Counted from the first letter of the stretch, positions 1-8,956 are shown. The stretch is 64,000 nucleotides of DNA from Clostridium_AW sp963515715 (GCF_963515715.1 NZ_CAUPZS010000006.1:62001-126000), one strand, 5' to 3'. Program-made: numbers and translations. Notes: a model not told the origin generated them from the letters alone.

Positions 1-312
1 TAAATTTATTTTTTTATCGCACTCTATTTCAAATGGTGGTTTAGAAAAATTAGATATTTCTATATTTATATTTACATCAACTTTTCTTCTTAGTATTCTT
101 TTTATATTTTCTTCTAAGCTATAGGCTAAATAAATATCTCCTAAGTTATATATTTCACTTATACTTTCATTATGTATACTTAGTTTTTTTATACTTTCCC
201 TTGCTTTATCTTCCTTTCCCATCTGAAGATAACCATATATAATTTGAAGATCATTCATAAAATCGTGCCTTTGTTTTCTCAATAATTCTATAGTCTTCTC
301 AAAATCCCCCAT
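1..312 (-). CDS. Spo0B-like phosphotransferase/sensor domain protein (partial, C-terminus beyond left edge)
   Basis: 104 codons are visible from an ATG preceded by GGGGGAGA, and the frame runs off the left edge. The start carries an RHDFMNDLQ histidine box followed by IIYGYLQMGK, the helical-hairpin signature shared by Spo0B and CitA/DpiB-type kinases; the His of RHDFMN is the expected phospho-acceptor. In Bacillus, spo0B lies between rpmA and obg, and this gene follows rpmA in the same way. Whether it works as a phosphorelay component here is inference, since most clostridia lack a classical Spo0F/Spo0B relay. It probably has its own promoter because a terminator separates it from rpmA. Confidence 0.72.
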   Translation of the reverse strand, partial: MGDFEKTIELLRKQRHDFMNDLQIIYGYLQMGKEDKARESIKKLSIHNESISEIYNLGDIYLAYSLEENIKRILRRKVDVNINIEISNFSKPPFEIECDKKINL

Positions 313-330
313 AGTTCTCCCCCGATATAT

Positions 331-366
331 AAATTTTAAAAAAGCACCCTAAACCAGGGTGCTTTA
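331..366 (-). terminator. Rho-independent terminator after rpmA
   Basis: A 10-bp stem (AAAGCACCCT / AGGGTGCTTT) with a 5-nt loop is followed on the minus strand by a T-rich tail. It closes the rplU-prp-rpmA operon before the spo0B-like gene. Confidence 0.85.
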
Positions 367-368
367 CA

Positions 369-677
369 TTATTCAGCTGCTACTACAACTTCTTCTATTC
401 CTAATGGATAAACAGAAGCTCTTTTTTTGTTTTTACCAACTCTTTCATATCTAACTATACCATCCACTTTAGCGAACAAAGTGTCATCTCCACCTCTGCC
501 AACATTGTTTCCTGGATGAATTTTTGTTCCTCTTTGTCTTACCAATATATTACCTGCTAAAACAAATTGGCCATCTGAAGACTTAACTCCAAGTCTTTTA
601 GATTCACTGTCTCTTCCGTTCTTTGAGCTACCTACACCTTTTTTTGTAGCAAATAACTGAAGGTTCATTAGTAACAT
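369..677 (-). CDS. rpmA: Ribosomal protein L27 (with cleavable N-terminal extension)
   Basis: This 102-aa protein is a large-subunit component whose N-terminal tail reaches the peptidyl-transferase centre. It shows the L27 landmarks KKGVGSSKNGRDS, VKSSDGQFVLAGNILVRQRG and KIHPGNNVGRG. The start MLLMNLQLFA adds the Firmicute-type extension ending in LQLFA, which in Staphylococcus is removed by the Prp protease; prp is the adjacent upstream gene and ends 2 nt before this start. GAGGAGGTGG precedes the chosen start; a second Met (668) would give a shorter form that still carries the cleavage motif. Confidence 0.97.
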   Translation of the reverse strand: MLLMNLQLFATKKGVGSSKNGRDSESKRLGVKSSDGQFVLAGNILVRQRGTKIHPGNNVGRGGDDTLFAKVDGIVRYERVGKNKKRASVYPLGIEEVVVAAE

Positions 678-678
678 A

Positions 679-1008
679 CTACTCCACCTCCTCTACTAAA
701 ATCTTTATATATTCACCGTAACTTTTTTCTACACTTTTTAATCCAAGTAACATAGTCTCCATTAAACATTGGCATTTATGTATTTGCAATGAATCCTTGT
801 CTTCTAAACTTAAGCTTAGAAAACCGTCTTCTGTGTTTATATCCGCATCTACTTTACAAATTTCAGTAATGCCATTGGCAATAGTTAAAGATATAGCTGA
901 AATAGCACAACAAACTAAATCATATCCTTCTTCTACTGAATTTGCATGTCCTTTGATATTAAATGAAACTATATTATCTCTTTTCTTTTTAAATACTGCC
1001 TTAATCAT
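679..1008 (-). CDS. prp: Ribosomal-processing cysteine protease Prp
   Basis: 109 aa, Prp/YsxB family. The expected His-Cys pair is visible as GHA (H21) and DLVCCA (C33 or C34). Family members remove the N-terminal extension of ribosomal protein L27, and the substrate gene rpmA here carries the LQLFA cleavage motif immediately downstream. The gene sits between rplU and rpmA with almost no spacing, the conserved Firmicute order, so it is co-transcribed with both ribosomal genes. Confidence 0.93.
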   Translation of the reverse strand: MIKAVFKKKRDNIVSFNIKGHANSVEEGYDLVCCAISAISLTIANGITEICKVDADINTEDGFLSLSLEDKDSLQIHKCQCLMETMLLGLKSVEKSYGEYIKILVEEVE

Positions 1009-1013
1009 AAATA

Positions 1014-1328
1014 TTATGCATTAATTTTTTCTATTTGAAGTTTAGTGTATGGCTGTCTATGTCCTTGTTTCTTTCTATAAGCTTTCTTTCTCTTATATTT
1101 GAAAACAACAACTTTTTTGCCTTTTCCTTGGTTTACAACTTTAGCAGTAACTTTAGCTCCTTCAACTACTGGTTTTCCAACAACGAATTCTCCATTTTCT
1201 TTGCTTACAGCAAGAACATTGTCTAATTCTATTGCAGAATCAACCTCAGCTTCTAACTTTTCAACGTAAATTACGTCTCCTTCGGAAACTTTGTACTGTT
1301 TTCCTCCAGTCAAAACTATAGCGTACAT
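1014..1328 (-). CDS. rplU: Ribosomal protein L21
   Basis: 104 aa starting MYAIVLTGGKQYKV, the canonical L21 N-terminus, with the family C-terminal signature YRKKQGHRQPYTKLQIEKI. The frame is open 10 codons further upstream, but AGGAGGTG at the right distance selects the ATG at 1328. It is the first gene of rplU-prp-rpmA, with a sigma-A-type promoter and a structured leader directly upstream. Confidence 0.97.
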   Translation of the reverse strand: MYAIVLTGGKQYKVSEGDVIYVEKLEAEVDSAIELDNVLAVSKENGEFVVGKPVVEGAKVTAKVVNQGKGKKVVVFKYKRKKAYRKKQGHRQPYTKLQIEKINA

Positions 1329-1329
1329 A

Positions 1330-1405
1330 AAAACACCTCCTGTAACCAGTCTCGCCATTTAAGGTACATAGATACTATGTTTTCAACCTTTTCTGTGCGG
1401 TCTAC
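1330..1405 (-). ncRNA. Probable L21 autoregulatory leader of rplU
   Basis: The 5' UTR begins with CCGCACAGAAAAGGT and folds into a stem-loop at about 1361-1390 (AAGGT...ACATAG / CTATGT...ACCTT). L21 leaders at this position are known in Firmicutes, where the ribosomal protein is thought to bind its own leader. The assignment rests on position plus stem-loop, not on a covariance-model match. Confidence 0.5.
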
Positions 1406-1412
1406 AAAAGCC

Positions 1413-1441
1413 ATTTTAACATATATGGCTAGCTTTGTAAA
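1413..1441 (-). promoter_or_regulatory. Sigma-A-type promoter of rplU-prp-rpmA
   Basis: On the minus strand the -35 TTTACA (1436-1441) and -10 TAAAAT (1413-1418) are separated by 17 bp. The -35 lies immediately after the rng stop codon, so the ribosomal operon can be transcribed independently of rng. Confidence 0.7.
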
Positions 1442-1446
1442 GTTTT

Positions 1447-2898
1447 TTAACCGTAAATCTTATACATTTTTAAGTTTTCCAATTGATTAGAAAATAATAG
1501 AGGTTCCACTTTATAATACTCTTCTCCATTAAAGAAATTTAAATAAACTTCTAAGTCTAAAGCTTCTATTTCCTTAATAAATGAAATAATATCTTCTTTC
1601 ACATGCTTTTCATATACAGTATTTAATTCTATATAAATATGCTTAATATTGTTGCTTTCTTTTATTCTTTCTATTTCATTTTTTATTAGTAGATTTATAT
1701 AAGAAAGCTTTAATCTCTTCCCCCTACCCTTACAGCAACTACAAGGTTCATCCATATATTCCTCTATTAGCTTTCCTACTCTCTTCCTAGCAATCTGAAC
1801 TAAGTTTAACTCTGTAAAAGGATATATAACCGTCTTGATTTTATCTTCTATAAAGCCGTCTTTTAATTTATTTAATACTTTTTCCTTGTCTTCTTCATCC
1901 TTCATATCTATAAAATCTACAAGTATTATCCCACTTAGATTTCTTAACCTAACTTGATTAGCTATCTCTTCAGCTGCCTGAACATTAGTGATAAAAGCAG
2001 TTTTCCTCATGGATTCACCTTTAGTGTTTTTACCTGAATTAACATCAATTGTATACATAGCTTCAGTTTTTTCAATTATTATATATCCACCACAATTCAA
2101 TTGCACTTTGTTATTTCTAAGTTTCAGTATTTCATTTTCTATGCCGTAATACTGAAATAATCCTATTTCTTCATTATGAAGTTCTAAAAAAACATTAGCA
2201 TCCTTGGCGTTAGTTATATAAGCCTTTATCTCTTCATGATCCTCAATATTATTAGCATATACTTTTGTGGTCTCTTCATCTAATTTATCCCTTAAAATCC
2301 TACCTAATATTCCTCCTGCTTTATAGAGCAATCCAGGTTTTAAAGAATATTTCACTTTTCTATCTATGTCTTCAAAGATTTTATAAAGGTAGGATATTTC
2401 TTCATTTATAACATCTACGGGAACCTTAGAGGCATTAGTCCTTATCATAAGCCCTATTCCCTTTGGCTTATCTAATCCATGTTTAATATATGCTATTAAA
2501 TCTTCATCAGTTATTTTTTTAGAGAAAGTTACCTCATTATCTAGGGTATTTAAAACACAATATCTTCCTGGAACGGATACTGCAGTTGTAACCTTAGGTC
2601 CTTTTTTCCCTATAGCTTCCTTAACTACTTCTACTAAAATCTCGTCGCCCTTTTTAATTGTGGTGTTTTTAAACTTTCTATCTATATACATGTAACAATT
2701 TTCTTTATGTCCTATATCAATAAAGGCACACTTAATGCCGGGAATTATATTCTTTACTATTCCCTTATATATTTCCCCTGGGAATGGCTCCCTTGAATCC
2801 TCTTCAATATAGCACTCTTTTAATTTGTTATTTCTTTTTATTGCTATTCTCAATATAGAACCATTTCGTTCTACAAATATCTCTTTCAAATTCAACAC
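1447..2898 (-). CDS. rng: Ribonuclease E/G family endoribonuclease
   Basis: 483 aa, the size of RNase G without the RNase E scaffold tail. An S1 RNA-binding domain occupies about residues 35-115 (IVKNIIPGIKCAFIDIG, YMYIDRKF). The catalytic core shows the metal-binding aspartate regions TIDVNSGK and LVDFIDMKDEED, and the Zn-link cysteines CSCCKGRGKR follow. The family cuts single-stranded RNA 5' ends in rRNA and mRNA processing. It is the last gene of the radical-SAM operon and lies just before rplU, a common clostridial arrangement; no terminator is visible after it. Confidence 0.93.
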   Translation of the reverse strand: MLNLKEIFVERNGSILRIAIKRNNKLKECYIEEDSREPFPGEIYKGIVKNIIPGIKCAFIDIGHKENCYMYIDRKFKNTTIKKGDEILVEVVKEAIGKKGPKVTTAVSVPGRYCVLNTLDNEVTFSKKITDEDLIAYIKHGLDKPKGIGLMIRTNASKVPVDVINEEISYLYKIFEDIDRKVKYSLKPGLLYKAGGILGRILRDKLDEETTKVYANNIEDHEEIKAYITNAKDANVFLELHNEEIGLFQYYGIENEILKLRNNKVQLNCGGYIIIEKTEAMYTIDVNSGKNTKGESMRKTAFITNVQAAEEIANQVRLRNLSGIILVDFIDMKDEEDKEKVLNKLKDGFIEDKIKTVIYPFTELNLVQIARKRVGKLIEEYMDEPCSCCKGRGKRLKLSYINLLIKNEIERIKESNNIKHIYIELNTVYEKHVKEDIISFIKEIEALDLEVYLNFFNGEEYYKVEPLLFSNQLENLKMYKIYG

Positions 2899-2917
2899 CC
2901 CTAGTCAAATTAGAGTA

Positions 2918-3631
2918 TTACATCTTCCCTAGACACTCATCAAGTGGAAAAAGTTCATTGTCTAATCTTCCATACATTTCTTCTCTTTCGATTAAGACAA
3001 AAGCATCTTTATTTCCATTGCTAGTATTCTCTAAAATAAATTTACTTAAAATATCTGCTGATAAATTTTCCCTGCTTCCACAACTAACCAATACATTCAT
3101 AGACAATACATCTTCTCCAATTTTATACTGGATTTTTTTAAGCATTGGCTTTATGTCTATTTCCTTTTCTCCACTTTTACCCTTTTTTATAACCTTCCAC
3201 TCTTGCATATCGAATATTTTCTTTATTTCTTCTTCTAAATGCTCTGTATTATCATATTTTATTCCTATAGCGTAAGTAGCTCCATCCACAGCTGCCATAG
3301 ATTGTGGTATCTTTTTCCCGTTTTCTCTCTCTTTATTTAGTTTTACTACATTAATAAATTTTACACCAGAAGGAGAGTTTTCATCCAACTTTTCTTTAAT
3401 ATACATTGGTTCTAAATCTTCACTAAGATTTATATCCATGTACTCTCCTTTAGAAAACATTCCTACTGAAAGAGGTTGAGCTAAAGATATATTCATATGA
3501 GGATTAAATCCTTTTGAGTATTCAATAGGAAGATTCGCTCTTTTAATTATCTTTTGAAGAGTTCTCATTAGATCTAAATGGGAAATAAACTTTATATTAC
3601 TTTCTTTTGTGAATTTAACTAAATAACGCAT
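2918..3631 (-). CDS. TIGR03936/DUF2344 family radical-SAM-linked protein
   Basis: 237 aa with the family N-terminus MRYLVKFTKESNIKFISHLDLMRTLQK and SKGFNPHMNISLAQPLSVG. Members are consistently encoded next to a B12-binding radical SAM protein, as here, where it overlaps the end of that gene by 17 nt. Function is unknown; the tight linkage suggests a joint RNA- or ribosome-related modification. The ATG at 3631 has GAAGGGAAG upstream and is preferred over a TTG two codons earlier. Confidence 0.85.
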   Translation of the reverse strand: MRYLVKFTKESNIKFISHLDLMRTLQKIIKRANLPIEYSKGFNPHMNISLAQPLSVGMFSKGEYMDINLSEDLEPMYIKEKLDENSPSGVKFINVVKLNKERENGKKIPQSMAAVDGATYAIGIKYDNTEHLEEEIKKIFDMQEWKVIKKGKSGEKEIDIKPMLKKIQYKIGEDVLSMNVLVSCGSRENLSADILSKFILENTSNGNKDAFVLIEREEMYGRLDNELFPLDECLGKM

Positions 3632-5462
3632 TCTCAAAGCACTTCCCTTCTAGATTAATATCTGCACCACAACCAGTACAGCCCTCTCTGCAATCTGGAG
3701 TTATTACTCCTGATTTTGCTCTTTCATTTTCTTTCATAAGATATTTTTTATTTACCCCTATGTCTATAAAATCCCAAGGCAATATTTCTTCATAGTTTCT
3801 TTTTCTATATGCATAAAAACTAGGATCAACTTTGCAATTTTCAAAAGCATTCATCCAATTATTATAATCAAAATACTCAGACCATCCATCAAATTTCGCT
3901 CCATTTTTCCATGCCTCTATGAGTACATCGCATACTCTTCTATCCCCTCTAGCAAAGACAGCTTCCATAAAGCTTACTTTAGATGCATGATAGTTGAAAG
4001 ATATAGCCCTACTCTTTATATTATCCTTTATAGCGTAAACTCTTTCCATTACTTCCTCTTCTTTTAATTGAGGCTCCCATTGAAATGGAGTGAATGGCTT
4101 AGGTACAAATATTGATGCACTAGATGTTACCTTTAACCCTTTTTTTCTTTTATCCTTAGGTATTTTGTAATATTCATCTACTACTTTTTCTGAAGTTGTA
4201 GCAATACCTATAGCATCTTCAATAGTTTCATAAGGAAGGCCTATCATAAAATAAAGTTTTATAGTGGACCATCCTGATTCAAAGGCACTCCTTGTAGCAT
4301 TTAATAAATTCTCCTCAGTTACACCCTTATTTATAACATCTCTCATTCTTTGAGTTCCAGCCTCAGGTGCAAAGGTTAACCCAGTTTTTCTAACCTTTTG
4401 TATTTCATTTATTAAATCAACAAAAAATGAGTCTATTCTCAATGAAGGAAGAGATACTCCTACTTTTTCATGTTGATGTTTTTCTATCAAAGAGTTTATC
4501 AATCCTCTTATATCTGAGTAGTCGCAAATACTTAATGAAGTTAGTGATATTTCATTATAACCTGTGCTTTTAAGAAGTTGTTCTCCTAACTCCATTAACT
4601 TATCCTTTGTCTTTTCTCTTATTGGCCTATAAATCATTCCAGCCTGACAAAATCTACACCCTCTTGTGCACCCTCTAAAAGTTTCTAAATTGATTCTGTC
4701 ATGAACAATTTCAGTATAGGGAACTATCAATTTATCCGGATAAGCAACTTCATTAAAATTATTAACTATTCTTTTTTGAACTTTCTTTGGTGCATGTTCA
4801 TATAAAGGTGTAAACTCCTTTATAGTACCATCTTCATTATAATTTACCTCATATAAAGAAGGCACATATATACCTTTAATTTTACATGCCTCTTTTAAAA
4901 ATTCACTCTTAGATTTTCCTTTAAACTCTTTATAAAGGTCTAATAATTCATGTAAAACTTCTTCCCCTTCTCCTAGAACAAATATATCTGCTATATCATA
5001 AAGAGGTTCAGGGTTATATGCACAAGGGCCGCCGCATATTACAAGAGGCTCATCTTCTCCTCTCTCTGAAGCTCTTACATTAATTCCACCCATATCTAAC
5101 ATGTTTAATATATTTGTATAACTCATTTCATATTGAAGGGTAAATCCTACAAAATCAAAATCCTTTATGGAATCTTTACTTTCTAATCCGTATAAAGGAA
5201 CATTGTTTTCTCTCATAAGTTTCTCCATATCTGGCCATGGAGCAAATACCCTTTCACAATAAGTATCTTTTCTTTCATTTAACACATAATAAAGTATTTT
5301 CATTCCTAGATGTGACATTCCTACCTCATAAACATCTGGAAAACAAAATGCAAATCTTATATCAATATTTTCTTTATCTTTTTTATATGAATTAAATTCT
5401 TCTCCTATATATCTAACTGGTTTCTCTACTTTAAAGAGAATATCATCAGGAATTAAGTTCAT
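3615..5462 (-). CDS. TIGR03960 family B12-binding radical SAM protein
   Basis: 615 aa. An N-terminal cobalamin-binding-like half (PDVYEVGMSHLGMKILY, VICGGPCAYNPEPL) is followed by a radical SAM core with CRGCTRGCRFCQAG, the CxxxCxxC [4Fe-4S] site, at about residues 265-285. The C-terminus has a CREGCTGCG cluster that may hold an auxiliary Fe-S centre. The start at 5462 is set by GAGGAGGTATATTG, so 14 extra upstream codons are discarded. It heads the operon with the DUF2344 protein and RNase G. The substrate of the family is not established. Confidence 0.88.
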   Translation of the reverse strand: MNLIPDDILFKVEKPVRYIGEEFNSYKKDKENIDIRFAFCFPDVYEVGMSHLGMKILYYVLNERKDTYCERVFAPWPDMEKLMRENNVPLYGLESKDSIKDFDFVGFTLQYEMSYTNILNMLDMGGINVRASERGEDEPLVICGGPCAYNPEPLYDIADIFVLGEGEEVLHELLDLYKEFKGKSKSEFLKEACKIKGIYVPSLYEVNYNEDGTIKEFTPLYEHAPKKVQKRIVNNFNEVAYPDKLIVPYTEIVHDRINLETFRGCTRGCRFCQAGMIYRPIREKTKDKLMELGEQLLKSTGYNEISLTSLSICDYSDIRGLINSLIEKHQHEKVGVSLPSLRIDSFFVDLINEIQKVRKTGLTFAPEAGTQRMRDVINKGVTEENLLNATRSAFESGWSTIKLYFMIGLPYETIEDAIGIATTSEKVVDEYYKIPKDKRKKGLKVTSSASIFVPKPFTPFQWEPQLKEEEVMERVYAIKDNIKSRAISFNYHASKVSFMEAVFARGDRRVCDVLIEAWKNGAKFDGWSEYFDYNNWMNAFENCKVDPSFYAYRKRNYEEILPWDFIDIGVNKKYLMKENERAKSGVITPDCREGCTGCGADINLEGKCFENALFS

Positions 5463-5540
5463 CAATATACCTCCTCTTAGGTTCTTATTTTTATATAATA
5501 CCATATTAACTTTGAAATTGAAAATAATTTTCCCTATGTA

Positions 5541-5579
5541 AAAAAGAATAACTAGTGAGTATACTAGTTATTCTTTTTA
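5541..5579 (-). terminator. Terminator after spoIVFB-like gene
   Basis: A 14-bp perfect stem (AAAGAATAACTAGT and its complement) with a 6-nt loop is followed by a T-run on the minus strand. It separates the spoIVFA/B pair from the radical-SAM operon. Confidence 0.88.
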
Positions 5580-5585
5580 GGTACC

Positions 5586-6443
5586 TTATCCATAATTTTT
5601 ATCTTGTATATCCATTAATTCTTCTAAAGTTATATTGCCATATATTTTTAATCCCTCTATAATTTCTTGTTCAAATATTAGATCCATCACTTTCATCTCA
5701 TCATTCAATACATAAAATATATTATATTTATTTTTTTCTACTATACTTAAAATACTTACCAAGGTCTTTTTGTAATTGACAGAAATACTTCTATTTTCAA
5801 TATATCCCCTTTTTAAAAATTTATTTTTCTTTTTAATAATATCCCCCATAATTATATATGTTATCCTTTCTCGTTCTTTTATAGAAGAAATAATAATAAA
5901 TAAAGCTATAAGTCCTAAACTCATGTTACTCTTCCCTGCAAAAAATAAAAAAAGGTAAATAAATATTAAAAATATACCTAAAATCAAACTAATATAAACC
6001 GTAATCAAATTTGCTCTTTTATAAATATATTTATAATTCAACATTCCTCTTATTATTCTTCCCCCATCCAAGGGATAGGCTGGAATTAAATTAAACAACC
6101 CTATAATTAAATTACATTCATATAATAATAAATATATATTTAAAGGTTTAAGGCTAAATAGCATATAAAATACCGCTGCCAAAATTAAGTTGACCAAAGG
6201 TGCGGACAGAGATATAATCAGCTCCTCTTTGGTTGAAGCTTCATCTATATCTCTTAACTTTAAAACTGTCCCTACAGGTAAAATTTCTATTTGAAAACCT
6301 GCAAATCCAAAATATCTAGCAACTAAGTAATGTACACCTTCATGCAAAATTACTATAAGAAGTGAAATCAAAAATTTTTTTTGATACCCTATATAAAACA
6401 ATATTAATAAATATGGAATGAAGTATTTATTTACTTTTATCAA
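5586..6443 (-). CDS. spoIVFB: Site-2 protease family membrane metalloprotease (SpoIVFB-like)
   Basis: 285 aa, multi-pass, with the zinc motif HEGVH (H34, E35, H38) and the second conserved region NLIPAYPLDGGRI supplying the third ligand Asp. A C-terminal segment resembles a CBS-type domain, as in SpoIVFB, which cleaves pro-sigma-K in the mother cell. The immediate upstream gene is a SpoIVFA-like M23 protein and the cluster order matches Bacillus, supporting a sporulation role. The start appears to be TTG with GGATGGGA upstream; no in-frame ATG exists nearby, so the exact start is uncertain. Confidence 0.83.
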   Translation of the reverse strand: MIKVNKYFIPYLLILFYIGYQKKFLISLLIVILHEGVHYLVARYFGFAGFQIEILPVGTVLKLRDIDEASTKEELIISLSAPLVNLILAAVFYMLFSLKPLNIYLLLYECNLIIGLFNLIPAYPLDGGRIIRGMLNYKYIYKRANLITVYISLILGIFLIFIYLFLFFAGKSNMSLGLIALFIIISSIKERERITYIIMGDIIKKKNKFLKRGYIENRSISVNYKKTLVSILSIVEKNKYNIFYVLNDEMKVMDLIFEQEIIEGLKIYGNITLEELMDIQDKNYG

Positions 6444-6457
6444 GTCATTTTCCCATC

Positions 6458-7225
6458 CTATTTGATTGATAAGTAATTTTCAGGATTTCTACTTTCACTC
6501 ATAAAAAGAAGCTCAAAGTGAAGATGCTCTCCTGTAACCTTTCCTGTCTTTCCGCTCTTTCCAATTACTTCTCCTTTAATAACAGTTCCATCTTTTTTTA
6601 CATCTATGGAGCTTAGATGAGCGTATTTTGTTTCTATTCCTTCTCCGTGATCAATTAATATATAATTGCCTAGCTCTGGATCCTCTCCACAATCCTTAAT
6701 TCTACCATTGTAAGCTGCCTTTACTTCTGTACCTTCTTTAGCACTTATATCCACCCCATAATGAAATTTGCTTTTGTTATCTATGGGGTCTATCCTATAT
6801 CCATAACCTGAAGTTACAGCGCCATTGACAGGTAACGCAAACTCCTCTCCTATTTTTTGATTCATAGTCTTTTTACCTGTTATTTTACTCTTTGCACTTT
6901 CAATGATATTGGTTGTTCTTTCTTCTAGTTCTTTGTAGTTAAACTTTTTTATATTTAAATATAAAGAGGACACATCTATATTTTTATTTACTATTTCTTT
7001 AGAATAATTGTATACAAGCTGGGTTTTGGGAGTAACTACTACTTTGCACACAAGAACTAAAAAGAATAACATAGTAGCTCCAGATAAATCTCTAATTATC
7101 CTTCTGCTTATGTAATTTGAGACAATATTGTCATTCCTACCTTTACTCGAATAATAGTTATTTACCTCTTTTCTCTTCTTCAGATTTCTATAATACTCTT
7201 CATATTGTGAATTATAACTCCCCAT
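6458..7225 (-). CDS. spoIVFA: SpoIVFA-like membrane-anchored M23 peptidase-domain protein
   Basis: 255 aa. A charged N-terminal tail is followed by one membrane segment (about residues 48-65) and a C-terminal M23/LytM domain (SGYGYRIDPI, HYGVDISAKEGTEV, HLHFELL). Several M23 zinc ligands are present (HYGVD, HLHF), unlike the degenerate Bacillus SpoIVFA, so it may retain endopeptidase activity. In Bacillus, SpoIVFA anchors and regulates SpoIVFB; here the genes are 14 nt apart in that order. The exact role in this organism is inferred from context. Confidence 0.75.
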   Translation of the reverse strand: MGSYNSQYEEYYRNLKKRKEVNNYYSSKGRNDNIVSNYISRRIIRDLSGATMLFFLVLVCKVVVTPKTQLVYNYSKEIVNKNIDVSSLYLNIKKFNYKELEERTTNIIESAKSKITGKKTMNQKIGEEFALPVNGAVTSGYGYRIDPIDNKSKFHYGVDISAKEGTEVKAAYNGRIKDCGEDPELGNYILIDHGEGIETKYAHLSSIDVKKDGTVIKGEVIGKSGKTGKVTGEHLHFELLFMSESRNPENYLSIK

Positions 7226-7349
7226 GTTTCTTCCCCCTTAAATAAAAATACAATATATAAAATATATATTGAGATTAATTTTTAAATATTACTATTATTT
7301 AGTTGGAAGCTAGTTAATCGAAAGTTATTAATTAATAATTGAGAATTTA

Positions 7350-7440
7350 GGAATTTCCAAATTATAAAATAAAAGAATTCCCAACCAAGGGAATTCTCTC
7401 CTTTACTCTTCACTTTTAACTCTTCACTCAACTCTCAACT
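7350..7440 (-). repeat. MITE-like dispersed repeat, copy A (partial)
   Basis: This about 90-bp stretch contains GGAATTTCCAAATT, then the hairpin GAATTCCC-aaccaa-GGGAATTC and the tail TCTCCTTTACTCTTCAC. It matches copy B at 42370-42453 at most positions, and copies C and D share further parts. It fills the 220-bp gap between mgsA and spoIVFA; nothing else is recognisable there. Strand is arbitrary. Confidence 0.7.
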
Positions 7441-7448
7441 CTCAATTC

Positions 7449-7823
7449 TTAAAAGTTGTGTGCTTTTAATGCTTTAACAAACACCTCAGCAGAACCTAAA
7501 TTTGTTGCTAATGGAACACAATGCAAATCACATAATCTCACAAGAGCAGTTACATCTGGTTCATGAGGTTGTGCAGTTAATGGATCTCTTAAAAATATTA
7601 TAAAATCCATCTTACCTTCTGCCACACGTGCTCCAATTTGTTGATCTCCTCCCAGTGGTCCTGATAGAAATTTATGAACCTTTAACCCAGTATTTTCCTC
7701 TATCAATCTTCCTGTTGTACCTGTTCCAAAAAGCTGATGCTCCATAAATACTTCTTTGTACCTTCTTACAAAATCAATCATATCTTCTTTTTTCTTATCG
7801 TGAGCTATTAAAGCTATGTTCAT
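7449..7823 (-). CDS. mgsA: Methylglyoxal synthase
   Basis: 124 aa, converting dihydroxyacetone phosphate to methylglyoxal and phosphate. Recognisable family segments are MNIALIAHDKKK, GTGTTGRLI, SGPLGGDQQIGA (catalytic Asp region) and RDPLTAQPHEPDV, with the substrate-binding His and Asp present. The frame is open far upstream inside rodA, but the ATG at 7823 with GGGGGAA is the family start. It follows rodA by 11 nt, the usual clostridial pairing. Confidence 0.95.
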   Translation of the reverse strand: MNIALIAHDKKKEDMIDFVRRYKEVFMEHQLFGTGTTGRLIEENTGLKVHKFLSGPLGGDQQIGARVAEGKMDFIIFLRDPLTAQPHEPDVTALVRLCDLHCVPLATNLGSAEVFVKALKAHNF

Positions 7824-7834
7824 AATGATTCCCC

Positions 7835-8956
7835 CTAGAAATTTATTTTTTTCCTTCTCATTCCCACATTTAAAATAAGAGCAACAGACATAAAAGCTGT
7901 GGTAAGAGAACTTCCCCCATAACTCATAAAAGGCAATGTAATACCCGAAATAGGCATAACTCCAATAGTCATACCAATATTTTGAAGTATAGAAAATATA
8001 AAAGTAGAAGCAACACCAATACATATCATAGATCCAAAGATATCCTTCGATGATCTCGCTATATTTATAAATTTATATAATAATATTCCATACAAAGCTA
8101 GCAGAACAATTGCCCCTATAAATCCCCACTCCTCTCCCACAACGGAGAAGATAAAATCCGTATGAACTTCTGGTATAAAACCTCCTGCTACTTGAGTTCC
8201 TTTAGTAAATCCCTTACCAAACATTCCTCCAGAACCTATTCCTATTTGAGATTGTGTAAGCTGAAGGTTTGCACCTAACTCATCAGCTGCAGGGTCTATT
8301 AATGAAATCAATCTTACCTTCCAATAATCATGCATTAAAGGCGAATTCCATACTGCAGCAATCAATATTACTATTCCAACTATTCCTCCACCTATAACTT
8401 TTAAATCTAATCCTGCTGCAAAAAATATACCCAACACTATAAAAAAACATACCATAGTCATTCCCATATCAGGTTGAATAACTATTAGTAGCATCGGTAT
8501 AATTGCATACATAGACAACTTTAAAAAGTTCTTTAAATTATTTATATTTCCCTCCATATCATGAAGTTCTTTTGCTAGCATTAATACCAATGCTAATTTA
8601 GCAAGCTCCGAGGGCTGTCCTATAGTTACTGATCCTATTTTCATCCATGATCCAGCTCCATTGACAGTTGACTTAAATATTGTATCATTTAAAAATAGCA
8701 GTATTACGCTAAACCAATAAATGATTTTAACATATCCTTGAATAACAGAGTAATCTATCAATAAAATAAAATACGTCACAGCTAATCCTAAACATATCCA
8801 AACTATTTGAGATTTAAATACTGCAATTCCTGCCCAAGTTTTCGTAGCACTATATATATTTAATGCTCCAAAAACAGCTATAACTAAAACCAGGAATATT
8901 AATCCAAAATCTAATTCTTTTAATAATTTTTTATTGATTTTCAATTTGTCGAACAT
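7835..8956 (-). CDS. rodA: Rod-shape glycosyltransferase RodA (SEDS family)
   Basis: 373 aa with about ten membrane segments. The SEDS signature runs from QLTQSQIGIGSGGMFGKG through FIPEVHTDFIFSVVGEEWGF to GVMPISGITLPFMSYGGSS. SEDS proteins polymerise lipid II into glycan strands, and RodA partners with the PBP2 transpeptidase, encoded at 11008-13839. GGAGGG precedes the ATG. The 38-bp dispersed repeat lies directly upstream of the ribosome binding site. It follows the min operon but is separated from it by a terminator. Confidence 0.95.
   Translation of the reverse strand: MFDKLKINKKLLKELDFGLIFLVLVIAVFGALNIYSATKTWAGIAVFKSQIVWICLGLAVTYFILLIDYSVIQGYVKIIYWFSVILLFLNDTIFKSTVNGAGSWMKIGSVTIGQPSELAKLALVLMLAKELHDMEGNINNLKNFLKLSMYAIIPMLLIVIQPDMGMTMVCFFIVLGIFFAAGLDLKVIGGGIVGIVILIAAVWNSPLMHDYWKVRLISLIDPAADELGANLQLTQSQIGIGSGGMFGKGFTKGTQVAGGFIPEVHTDFIFSVVGEEWGFIGAIVLLALYGILLYKFINIARSSKDIFGSMICIGVASTFIFSILQNIGMTIGVMPISGITLPFMSYGGSSLTTAFMSVALILNVGMRRKKINF

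Noticed and set aside
797..1024. Plus-strand frame opposite prp, and similar frames opposite other genes throughout the window
   Set aside because: They lie antisense to well-supported genes, lack ribosome binding sites and read as low-complexity shadows.
7824..8024. Upstream extension of mgsA into rodA
   Set aside because: The extension is antisense-like, hydrophobic text from another frame of rodA; the ATG at 7823 with GGGGGAA matches the family start.
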